Below are positions 1 through 5,110 of a stretch of DNA of 5,155 bases, piece after piece. The notes under the pieces were generated by a model. It searched no databases. It had not been told where the DNA came from and worked only from the letters and a program-made list of their open reading frames with translations. Every line of letters begins with the position of its first letter. The stretch's first letter is position 1. A program made the translations under genes and the position numbers. Source of the DNA: Eubacterium sp. (GTDB taxonomy: Bacteria > Bacillota > Clostridia > Lachnospirales > CAG-274); contig JAJBVU010000166.1 in assembly GCA_020859645.1 (NCBI GenBank), positions 1 through 5,155 on the forward strand, in the 5' to 3' direction.

Positions 1-34
1 CCCCACCCCTGCGCCGGTACCGCCCGACTTTCAC
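1..34. other. Unassigned GC-rich edge after the carboxypeptidase
   Basis: These 34 bases are about 74% G+C (25 of 34), far above the rest of the window, and begin right after the carboxypeptidase stop. They contain the palindrome CGGTACCG. On the minus strand a GTG (34-32) opens a frame to the window edge (VKVGRYRRRGG), but there is no ribosome binding site before it. No terminator for the carboxypeptidase is visible. I cannot assign a function. Confidence 0.4.
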
Positions 35-1195
35 TTAAAGTATTTCGCTCAATAAATTCTTGATGTTATCCAAAATATTCGCCGCAGGAACAGCTGTCTC
101 AGCTACAAGGTCGCTTCTGCCTGCTTCCTCGCCGTCTTTAAAATATATTATTTCGCCGAGCTTAGCGCCTTTTTCAAAGGGTGCGGTTATACCCTCACAC
201 ATTTCAAGCCTGTATTCAAGCTTGTCCTCTGTTCCCTTCTTCGCCGGAAGACACACAAGGTCCTTTACCGCCGCCGCAACACTATCCTCTTTACCCTTAT
301 AAACAGGTACTTCGCCCACTCTCGTTCCCGGCTCTTCACCCTTTATAATGCAGAAATTTCCGAAGCCGTAGTCTAAAAGCCCTGCCATTTCTTTAAACCT
401 GACCTTAGGGTCGGGAGCCGCCATAATTACACCGATCAAGTCCATATCGTTTCTTGTGGCTGAGCCCGAAAGGCAGTAAAGCGCCTTACCCGTAGAGCCT
501 GTTTTAAGCCCTGTTGCCCCCTGATACTGCTTTATAAGCTTGTTTGTGTTTGTCAGCCCGAACTCGGTCTGACCCTTTGACGTAGAATGAATAATAGTGT
601 CCTGCCAAGTCTCGGTATACTCCTTAACCTCGGGATATTTAAGAAGCAGCTCACGGCTCATAAGGGCAATGTCATAGGCTGTGGTGTAATGCCCTTCGGC
701 GTCCAAGCCGCAGGCATTAATGAAATTAGTATTAGCCATACCCAAAGCCTTAGCCTTTTCATTCATAAGCTTAACAAATCCCTCTTCGCTGCCCCCTATT
801 CTTTCCGCCATAGCCACAGCCGCATCGTTAGCGGAGGCAATAGCTATGGATTTAGTCAAATCCTTAACAGTCTGCTTTTCTCCCGGCTCCAAAAAAATCT
901 GAGAACCGCCCATACCGGCGGCGTGTTCGCTGACTTCCACCTCGTCCTCCCACTTAAGGCTGCCGTCATTGACGGCTTCATATATTAAAAGCAGTGTCAT
1001 AACCTTGGTTACGCTTGCAGGGGGCAGCTTTTCGTCCTTATTCTGTTCAAACAAAATTTTTCCGCTGTTCTGCTCTATCAGAACCGCCGACTTGCAGTCC
1101 ACACTGTAAGCACTGTCAGCCGTTTCCTCAGCCAAAACAGAGCAACAGGGCAAAAACGCCAAGATCAAAATAACACTGACAATTCTCTTAAACAT
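35..1195 (-). CDS. D-alanyl-D-alanine carboxypeptidase (penicillin-binding protein 5/DacF type)
   Basis: A 386-residue serine D,D-carboxypeptidase (peptidase S11) that removes the terminal D-Ala from peptidoglycan pentapeptides outside the membrane. Order of elements: signal peptide with KR then a hydrophobic core (5-16) and likely signal peptidase I cleavage after Ala22 (VLA|EE); SVTK with acyl-serine Ser61 and Lys64; SAN at 121-123; KTG at 231-233; then a C-terminal beta domain from about 285, and a final amphipathic stretch (NILDNIKNLLSEIL) that fits the usual membrane anchor. Length matches B. subtilis DacF/DacB-type enzymes (about 380-390). All three active-site motifs are intact. The Cys17-Cys18 pair in the signal is not a convincing lipobox. 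It has its own promoter and ribosome binding site. DacF, DacB and DacA cannot be separated by sequence reading alone, so no gene symbol is given; sporulation control is not shown. Confidence 0.95.
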   Translation of the reverse strand: MFKRIVSVILILAFLPCCSVLAEETADSAYSVDCKSAVLIEQNSGKILFEQNKDEKLPPASVTKVMTLLLIYEAVNDGSLKWEDEVEVSEHAAGMGGSQIFLEPGEKQTVKDLTKSIAIASANDAAVAMAERIGGSEEGFVKLMNEKAKALGMANTNFINACGLDAEGHYTTAYDIALMSRELLLKYPEVKEYTETWQDTIIHSTSKGQTEFGLTNTNKLIKQYQGATGLKTGSTGKALYCLSGSATRNDMDLIGVIMAAPDPKVRFKEMAGLLDYGFGNFCIIKGEEPGTRVGEVPVYKGKEDSVAAAVKDLVCLPAKKGTEDKLEYRLEMCEGITAPFEKGAKLGEIIYFKDGEEAGRSDLVAETAVPAANILDNIKNLLSEIL

Positions 1196-1202
1196 AAAAA
1201 AT

Positions 1203-1208
1203 ACCTCC
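1203..1208 (-). promoter_or_regulatory. Ribosome binding site of the D,D-carboxypeptidase
   Basis: GGAGGT, 7 bases before the ATG at 1195. It sets the start at MFKRIVSV rather than at a TTG 33 bases upstream, because the upstream start would put the ribosome binding site inside the coding region and spoil the signal peptide. Confidence 0.85.
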
Positions 1209-1263
1209 GCTGCATAAAATTTTCTCAAAAGTCCTTTTCCGTATTTTTAACCGAAAAGAAAAT

Positions 1264-1286
1264 ATTATACAGCCGGAGGAAAAATT
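1264..1286 (-). promoter_or_regulatory. Probable promoter of the D,D-carboxypeptidase gene
   Basis: A perfect TATAAT at 1269-1264. The -35 region is poor: TTGAAA at 15-base spacing or AATTGA at 17. Transcription would begin near 1257 with a leader of about 60 bases. Its position just after the cold shock terminator supports an independent unit. Confidence 0.55.
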
Positions 1287-1315
1287 TCAATTATGTTTCA
1301 AAAAAAACGCACTAT

Positions 1316-1343
1316 AAAAGACGGAACAAAAATTCCGTCTTTT
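1316..1343 (-). terminator. Terminator of the cold shock gene, possibly bidirectional
   Basis: A perfect 11-bp stem (AAAAGACGGAA with TTCCGTCTTTT) and a 6-base loop, 67 bases after the cold shock stop. On the minus strand the 3' arm ends in TCTTTT and a further run of eight T follows at 1307-1300. The A-rich 5' arm gives a T-tract on the plus strand too, so it could work in both directions. Confidence 0.85.
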
Positions 1344-1409
1344 AAGATTCTTTATTTTATGCTGCTTATATTGTTAGCGTATAAACGTATAAAATAAATG
1401 TCAGAAGAA

Positions 1410-1610
1410 TCAGATTTTAACTACGTTAGCAGCCTGGGGACCCTTAGCTCCCTGAATTACTTCAAATTCAACCTTCTGACCTTCATCAAGCGACCTGTAA
1501 CCGTCTGCCTGAATAGCTGAAAAATGTACGAAAACATCGTCTTCACCGGGAATTGAAATAAATCCAAACCCTTTTTCAGCGTTAAACCATTTTACTGTAC
1601 CGGTTTTCAT
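1410..1610 (-). CDS. csp: CspA-family cold shock protein
   Basis: A 66-residue single cold-shock domain, the usual length of bacterial CspA/CspB proteins. It binds single-stranded RNA and DNA, acting as an RNA chaperone and antiterminator in the cytoplasm. Visible motifs: MKTGTVKWFNAEKGFGFI with RNP1 (KGFGFI, 14-19), RNP2 (VFVHF, 26-30), and the closing GPQAANVVKI. Surface aromatics for base stacking (Trp8, Phe16, Phe18, Phe27, His29, Phe30) are all present. The ATG at 1610 is chosen over an upstream TTG because the family starts here, GGAGG lies 8 bases upstream, and the longer frame would cover the promoter. It is a single-gene unit: its own promoter in front and a strong hairpin terminator behind. 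It is probably expressed at high level given the near-consensus promoter; whether it is cold-induced or constitutive cannot be seen. Confidence 0.97.
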   Translation of the reverse strand: MKTGTVKWFNAEKGFGFISIPGEDDVFVHFSAIQADGYRSLDEGQKVEFEVIQGAKGPQAANVVKI

Positions 1611-1618
1611 TAAAACGT

Positions 1619-1650
1619 CCTCCAAAAAAAAATTTATGTACCTCAAGTAC
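1619..1650 (-). promoter_or_regulatory. Cold shock mRNA leader: hairpin, U9 tract and ribosome binding site
   Basis: From the predicted start of transcription, the RNA begins with a small hairpin (GUAC, loop UUGAG, GUAC; 1650-1638, one more pair possible if transcription starts a base earlier), then AUAAAU, nine U residues (1632-1624), and GGAGG (1623-1619), 8 bases before the ATG. It is much shorter than the long thermosensing leader of E. coli cspA. Confidence 0.6.
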
Positions 1651-1656
1651 AAATTT

Positions 1657-1685
1657 ATAATAACACCAAAAACCAAAATTGTCAA
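1657..1685 (-). promoter_or_regulatory. Sigma-A promoter of the cold shock gene
   Basis: TTGACA (1685-1680, perfect consensus), a 17-base spacer, and TATTAT (1662-1657, five of six). Transcription should begin near 1650, leaving a leader of about 40 bases. The open frame extending to 1685 covers this promoter and so is not the true start of the protein. Confidence 0.85.
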
Positions 1686-1687
1686 TT

Positions 1688-1705
1688 AAATTCGTCTACG
1701 AATTT
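1688..1705. repeat. Inverted repeat between the hydrolase and cold shock genes
   Basis: AAATTCG and CGAATTT form a perfect 7-bp inverted repeat around a 4-base centre, ending 2 bases before the -35 box of the cold shock promoter. It could be a weak terminator of the RNase J operon (no U-tract follows, only TTTAATTG) or an operator for the cold shock gene. No better terminator for the hydrolase is visible in 1706-1757. Confidence 0.45.
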
Positions 1706-1757
1706 TTCCCTAATTTCTTCAAAAAGACTGTGCTTGCTTTATTTTTCTTTGGAATTA

Positions 1758-2474
1758 TTAGGTTTTCAGAAATTTTTCAACCTCGGGGTTGAATTTTTCG
1801 GGCATTTTTTTAGAGCAGAAATGGTCTCCCCCTTGAATAACCGTCATTTTGGCATTGGGCAGATTTTCGAAAATCTTTTTTGTATGGCTTTTTCTGATAA
1901 GATCCTTACTGCCTACAATAACAAGAGTGTCGGCGGTAATTTTTTTCAAGTCCTCTTCGGGAATATATGGTTCGTTTACCATAAGCCCCAAATATTCCTT
2001 ATTAAGGTTAGCCATTTGAGGATTTAAGTAGCTTGCCAGCCTGTTTATCTGATAACTTATGAAAACAGGCAGCTGAAAAGACAGCTTAACACCCCATGGG
2101 TTAATATTACCCCCGTAAAGTATAAGCTTTTTAATCAGAGGGCAGTGCTTCAGGGCAAAATACATAGCTATGCTTGCTCCGTCGGAAAAGCCCAAAAGAT
2201 TGAAGGGGTAAAAGCCGAAGCTCATAATAATATTGTAGAGATCGTCCGCCATAACCGTAAGGCTCAGATTGCCCTTACCGAAAGAGGACTCGCCATGCCC
2301 TCTGCTGTCTAAGGCAAGGATTTTATAGTCCTTTTTAAAATAATTTATCTGCTCGTCAAAATAGTGGAGGTTTCCCGAATTGCCGTGAATCAGCACCAAA
2401 ACCTCGCTGTTTTCCTCTCCGTGAATTTCATAGTGTATATTTGCACTGCCGGAGGGTATAAAGCCTTCCTTCAC
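1758..2474 (-). CDS. Alpha/beta hydrolase fold protein
   Basis: A 238-residue serine hydrolase of the alpha/beta fold (AB hydrolase_1 type); the substrate is not predictable. Visible elements: oxyanion-hole HGNSGN (30-35); DSRGHGES (56-63) typical of the family; nucleophile elbow GFSDG with Ser97; a short cap region about 123-178, poor in recognisable motifs; acid Asp191 in VGSKD; and His218 in GGDHF. The triad is complete, so the enzyme should be active. There is no signal peptide or membrane helix, so it is likely cytoplasmic. It starts with GTG, whose last two bases open the TGA of the YlbF-family gene (GTGA overlap), with a strong ribosome binding site, implying translational coupling. 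It is probably the last gene of the RNase J operon. Family members include esterases, haloperoxidase-like proteins and lysophospholipases; I cannot choose among them. A functional link to RNA decay is not implied by the fold. Confidence 0.9.
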   Translation of the reverse strand: MKEGFIPSGSANIHYEIHGEENSEVLVLIHGNSGNLHYFDEQINYFKKDYKILALDSRGHGESSFGKGNLSLTVMADDLYNIIMSFGFYPFNLLGFSDGASIAMYFALKHCPLIKKLILYGGNINPWGVKLSFQLPVFISYQINRLASYLNPQMANLNKEYLGLMVNEPYIPEEDLKKITADTLVIVGSKDLIRKSHTKKIFENLPNAKMTVIQGGDHFCSKKMPEKFNPEVEKFLKT

Positions 2475-2824
2475 AGCTCGTCACCTCCGAAGCCCAAAAT
2501 TCCGTTTTTCTTAAGGGAATCGTTTATAATTGTGTCATAAAACTTAAGCTGGTTCAAAAGTCTCTGCTCCGCCTTCAAAAATTTTTCGCAGGTGGGTATT
2601 CTCAAAAGGTCATAATAAACGGTTGAGGCGTGGTGTCTCATTCCGAAATCGTTTTCGCCGTTTTTTTCCTTTTCGTGAAGCTTAACATGAAGGTTTTTAA
2701 ACTCCCTCATTTTTGCAAAAAGCTCCCTGTCCTTTTCAATTTCTGCTGTAGCGCTTATATAATCCTTCAAGACAGGGCTGTTTTCAAAATCCCTGCAGGC
2801 ATCTTCAAAATTCAAATAGCTCAT
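2471..2824 (-). CDS. YlbF/YmcA family protein
   Basis: A 117-residue, largely helical, soluble protein of the Com_YlbF family. The diagnostic part is the C-terminal half, where LLRIPTCEKFLKAEQRLLNQLK (73-94) matches the family pattern of a helix after a short loop; the N-terminal half has two charged helices (about 5-54). In B. subtilis, YlbF, YmcA and YaaT form the Y-complex, which affects RNase Y processing of polycistronic mRNA, competence, biofilm and sporulation. Only two cysteines (10 and 79) are present, so iron-sulfur binding as reported for the B. subtilis complex cannot be judged. The ATG is preceded by GAAGGG (2830-2835) with 5-base spacing. It starts 25 bases after the RNase J stop and its TGA overlaps the start of the next gene, so it is surely cotranscribed. 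Whether it partners RNase J or RNase Y is unknown; do not read it as an exact ylbF or ymcA orthologue. Confidence 0.85.
   Translation of the reverse strand: MSYLNFEDACRDFENSPVLKDYISATAEIEKDRELFAKMREFKNLHVKLHEKEKNGENDFGMRHHASTVYYDLLRIPTCEKFLKAEQRLLNQLKFYDTIINDSLKKNGILGFGGDEL
2481..2488 (-). promoter_or_regulatory. Strong ribosome binding site of the hydrolase gene
   Basis: GGAGGTGA, complementary over eight bases to the 16S rRNA 3' end. The GGAGG core is 9 bases before the GTG start at 2474 and lies inside the end of the YlbF-family gene. It is the best match among the genes here and supports the GTG start. Confidence 0.8.
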
Positions 2825-2849
2825 AACAACCCTTCTCTTTCTTCTCTCA

Positions 2850-4592
2850 TCAGATATTTATATCCATTATTATAGGTAAAATCATAGGGCTTCTCTTTGT
2901 TTTCTTCCAAATATAGTCCTTAAGTGTGTCCTTAATAAGCCCCTTAATATAAGTCCACTCCGTTATGTGCCTTTCCTCACACATATCCAAAGCCTCTCTG
3001 ACAACCTCTCGGGCTTCCTCCATAAGGCTTTCGGACTCTCTCACATAGACAAATCCTCTCGAAATTATGTCGGGACCTGTTATAATTCTGCCGCTTTCAC
3101 GTTCCATAGCCACAACAACTATCATAAGCCCGTCCTGTGACAAATGGCGGCGGTCTCTTATAACGATATTTCCTACGTCGCCAACTCCCAAGCCGTCTAC
3201 AAAAACAGCCCCTGTGGGAACACTTCCGCTTATTCTCGCCTTACTTCTGTCAAGCTCCAAAACATCGCCCAAGCCCAAAACGAAAACATTTTTCTTGTTC
3301 ATTCCCATATCCTCAGCAAGCTTTGCATGAGTCTTAAGCATTTTAAACTCACCATGTACGGGAACAAAAAATTTAGGCTTCAAAAGAGCATGGAGAAGCT
3401 TAATTTCCTCCTGTCTTGCGTGACCGGAAACGTGAACGTCCATAAGCCCCTCATAAATTACGTCTGCTCCTTTTTTGAGCAAATCATTTATAAGCTTGTT
3501 TACGGAGCTTTCGTTTCCGGGAATAGGCGAAGCACTTATTACAATTTTGTCTCCCGGCTTAACCTCAACCTGTTTGTGGTCGCCCTGGGCAATTCTCGAA
3601 AGAGCCGACATTGTTTCCCCCTGTGAGCCTGTCATAACTATGGCAACCTGCTTATCCTCATATCTTCTTGTTTCGGTTATGTCGATAAGAGTGTTTTTGG
3701 GCAAATTGAGATATCCCAAATCAACGGCGGTTTTAACCACGTTTGACATACTTCTGCCTATAACCGCAACCTTTCTGTCGTGCTTATAGGCTGAGTCCAA
3801 AATCTGCTGTATTCTGTGAATATTTGAAGAAAAGGTCGCCACCATAATTCTGCTGTCCGGCGTGTCCTCAAAAATTCTTTCAAACATTTTTCCTACATTT
3901 TTTTCGCTCATTGTGTAGCCGGGAAGCTCAACGTTCGTACTTTCGCACATAAACAAAAGAACGCCCTCGCCCCCAAGCTCCGCAAATCTTCTTAGATTTA
4001 TAACCTCGCCGTCAATAGGAGTATAGTCTATTTTAAAGTCCCCCGAGTGAACAACCGTTCCTACAGGAGTTTTTATGGCAAGAGCCGCAGAATCCGCAAT
4101 TGAGTGGTTTGTATGAATAAATTCAACCTTAAAATTCCGTCCCAAATGAACGGTTTCTCCTGCATTGACGCAAATTCTATTTACATCGTTTAAAATATTG
4201 TGCTCTCTGAGCTTTGATTCCACAAGCCCTATGGTGAGCCTTGTGCCGTAAATAGGCACGTTTATTTCCTTCAAAAAATAAGGCAGTGCGCCGATATGAT
4301 CCTCATGTCCGTGAGTAAGCACTATACCCTTAATTTTATTTTTGATTTTGTGGCAATATGAAAAATCGGGTATAACAAGGTCTATACCCAGCATATCATC
4401 TTCGGGAAAGGCAACCCCGCAGTCTACAATAACTGCTTCCGATCCGTATTCAAAAAGGGTCATATTCTTTCCTATTTCATTTAAGCCGCCCAAGGGAATC
4501 ACCTTGAGCTTTTCGGTTTTTTTGGCAACCAAAACTCTACCTCCTTCTTCGTCGCAGCAAACTACGTTCGTTTGTTTCGGCATAAATGCCAA
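2850..4592 (-). CDS. rnj: Ribonuclease J (5'-3' exonuclease / endonuclease)
   Basis: A 580-residue metallo-beta-lactamase-fold RNase of the beta-CASP group, the cytoplasmic enzyme that degrades and matures mRNA and rRNA in Firmicutes. Visible motifs: the core opens with VIPLGGLNEIGKNM (31-44); zinc motif THGHEDH (93-99); TNHS with His163; SGD with Asp185; beta-CASP region with ESTN (217-220), GRSM (279-282) and TGSQGE (321-326); SGH (389-391); PVHGE (411-415). The C-terminal domain ends KRSPMILPIIMDINI, very like the end of B. subtilis RNase J1, so it is full length. It is slightly longer than J1 (555 residues), mostly through a 27-residue N-terminal extension with a Cys-Cys pair. The TTG start is chosen from ribosome binding site spacing; ATG at 4583 is the alternative. 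It heads a likely operon with the YlbF-family and hydrolase genes. All catalytic residues I can identify are present. J1 and J2 paralogues cannot be told apart here. Confidence 0.97.
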   Translation of the reverse strand: MAFMPKQTNVVCCDEEGGRVLVAKKTEKLKVIPLGGLNEIGKNMTLFEYGSEAVIVDCGVAFPEDDMLGIDLVIPDFSYCHKIKNKIKGIVLTHGHEDHIGALPYFLKEINVPIYGTRLTIGLVESKLREHNILNDVNRICVNAGETVHLGRNFKVEFIHTNHSIADSAALAIKTPVGTVVHSGDFKIDYTPIDGEVINLRRFAELGGEGVLLFMCESTNVELPGYTMSEKNVGKMFERIFEDTPDSRIMVATFSSNIHRIQQILDSAYKHDRKVAVIGRSMSNVVKTAVDLGYLNLPKNTLIDITETRRYEDKQVAIVMTGSQGETMSALSRIAQGDHKQVEVKPGDKIVISASPIPGNESSVNKLINDLLKKGADVIYEGLMDVHVSGHARQEEIKLLHALLKPKFFVPVHGEFKMLKTHAKLAEDMGMNKKNVFVLGLGDVLELDRSKARISGSVPTGAVFVDGLGVGDVGNIVIRDRRHLSQDGLMIVVVAMERESGRIITGPDIISRGFVYVRESESLMEEAREVVREALDMCEERHITEWTYIKGLIKDTLKDYIWKKTKRSPMILPIIMDINI

Positions 4593-4599
4593 AACAAGA

Positions 4600-4606
4600 C
4601 TCCTCT
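4600..4606 (-). promoter_or_regulatory. Ribosome binding site deciding the TTG start of RNase J
   Basis: AGAGGAG on the minus strand lies 7 bases before TTG at 4592 and 16 before the next in-frame ATG at 4583. The spacing favours the TTG. No other ATG, GTG or TTG occurs in frame before the upstream stop near 4683. Confidence 0.65.
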
Positions 4607-4624
4607 TCGTTGCTGCTCCTCTTT

Positions 4625-4659
4625 CGCTGAAGACTAAGGTCTTCAGCGATTTAATCGCT
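4625..4659 (-). promoter_or_regulatory. Two overlapping hairpins in the RNase J leader
   Basis: The segment 4624-4649 forms a perfect 11-bp stem (arms 4624-4634 and 4639-4649) with a 4-base loop. A second inverted repeat, AGCGATT/AATCGCT, spans 4645-4659 and uses the same bases 4645-4649. The shared TCGCT segment in the minus-strand RNA can therefore pair with AGCGA on either side, but not with both. No U-tract follows on the minus strand, so it is not a simple terminator. It ends about 20 bases before the ribosome binding site of the RNase J gene, a position suited to control of translation or mRNA stability. The pairing is seen directly; a regulatory role is inferred. Confidence 0.55.
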
Positions 4660-4719
4660 CCCGGTAATAAATTACAATTTTACATTTCTTTGCGTAAATA
4701 AACGAGTGCAAACAATTTT

Positions 4720-4738
4720 AACGTACCTCTTCTACGTT
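4720..4738. repeat. Inverted repeat AACGTA/TACGTT in the RNase J upstream gap
   Basis: A perfect 6-bp inverted repeat around a 7-base centre. On the plus strand it runs into a T-tract (to 4743), which resembles a weak terminator, but there is no plus-strand gene to end. On the minus strand it could be an operator or part of the leader structure. Confidence 0.4.
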
Positions 4739-4740
4739 TT

Positions 4741-4770
4741 TTTAAAGTCTCACACTGCAGAAGTTTACAA
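4741..4770 (-). promoter_or_regulatory. Tentative promoter for the RNase J operon
   Basis: TTGTAA (4770-4765) and TTTAAA (4746-4741) are separated by 18 bases; each matches four of six sigma-A consensus positions. Transcription would begin near 4734 and give a leader of about 140 bases. Other AT-rich hexamers in the gap (TAAAAT at 4682-4677 and 4720-4715) lack a good -35 box. This is a weak guess. Confidence 0.25.
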
Positions 4771-4778
4771 CACAAACA

Positions 4779-4796
4779 GGCTGTCTGCTGACAACC
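4779..4796 (-). terminator. Possible weak terminator after the DUF1292 gene
   Basis: Directly after the DUF1292 stop the minus-strand RNA can form a 7-bp stem (GGUUGUC with GACAGCC, one U-G wobble) around an AGCA loop. It is followed by U-rich but interrupted sequence (UGUUUGUGUUG). The wobble pair is possible only in the minus-strand transcript, and the position 3 bases after the stop fits a terminator or attenuator. The broken U-tract makes it weak, so readthrough into the RNase J gene is plausible. Confidence 0.45.
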
Positions 4797-4799
4797 TAT

Positions 4800-5096
4800 T
4801 TATAAAATTATATCAAAATCGTCATTGTCGCCGGTCAAAAGTACACAGGCAGCATTATATTCATCATCATCTTCAACAAACTCAAAGGAAACCTCGTCGA
4901 CCCAGTCTCCCGATTCCTTTATAATATAAGCGTCAGGCTCGTCCTTGTCATATTCGCTGCACTGAACCACAAGCATATAACGCACATTCTTGAAAGCAGC
5001 AGCGTTTATAACGAAAAACTCTGTTTCCACGCCGTCGTCATCTGTCATAACAATAGTTTCAAGCCCGTCCTTTTCACTGTCAAAAGCCTCAGACAT
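4800..5096 (-). CDS. DUF1292 family small acidic protein (YrzB-like)
   Basis: A 98-residue protein of unknown biochemical function, recognised as DUF1292 (the family of B. subtilis YrzB) by its overall pattern: a start reading ETIVMTDDDGVETEF, two beta-rich blocks (MLVVQC and AYIIKE) and a strongly acidic second half (FEFVEDDDEY, GDNDDFD). There is no signal peptide or membrane segment, so it should be cytoplasmic. An in-frame GTG lies one codon upstream, but AAGGGAG at 5104-5110 sits 7 bases from the ATG and only 4 from the GTG, so I chose the ATG. Known context in Firmicutes is a cluster with ireB, ruvX and, in many Clostridia, a fur-family gene before ribonuclease J; the RNase J gene does follow here, supporting the call. 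The reading frame stays open upstream to the window edge, so a longer form cannot be fully excluded. Confidence in the family is good; function is unknown. Confidence 0.85.
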   Translation of the reverse strand: MSEAFDSEKDGLETIVMTDDDGVETEFFVINAAAFKNVRYMLVVQCSEYDKDEPDAYIIKESGDWVDEVSFEFVEDDDEYNAACVLLTGDNDDFDIIL

Positions 5097-5103
5097 CACA
5101 AAT

Positions 5104-5110
5104 CTCCCTT
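5104..5110 (-). promoter_or_regulatory. Ribosome binding site of the DUF1292 gene
   Basis: AAGGGAG on the minus strand, 7 bases before the ATG at 5096 and 4 before the GTG at 5099. The spacing decides for the ATG. Confidence 0.7.

Noticed and set aside
587..988. Plus-strand open frames of 133 and 60 codons
   Set aside because: Antisense to the carboxypeptidase across its SxxK, SAN and downstream region; low-complexity shadow translation with no recognisable domain.
1178..1195. Lipoprotein signal in the carboxypeptidase because of its LPCC segment
   Set aside because: The residues before the cysteines (F-L-P) do not fit a lipobox, while a VLA cleavage site follows; a standard signal peptide plus C-terminal anchor fits the family.
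1611..1685. A 25-residue N-terminal extension of the cold shock protein from TTG at 1685
   Set aside because: It covers the TTGACA/TATTAT promoter and the ribosome binding site; cold shock proteins of this family begin at MKTGTVKWF.
1734..2027. A 97-codon plus-strand open frame
   Set aside because: Antisense to the hydrolase C-terminal half, including its catalytic Asp and His; a shadow frame.
3144..3626. A 160-codon plus-strand open frame, with others at 3067-3330 and 3475-3789
   Set aside because: They lie wholly inside the RNase J gene on the opposite strand, resemble no family I know, and the RNase J protein is unmistakable throughout.
4342..4924. Two plus-strand open frames (4342-4701 and 4706-4924) spanning the RNase J leader
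   Set aside because: The first is mostly antisense to the RNase J N-terminus, the second to the DUF1292 C-terminus; neither has family features and no plus-strand promoter is evident.
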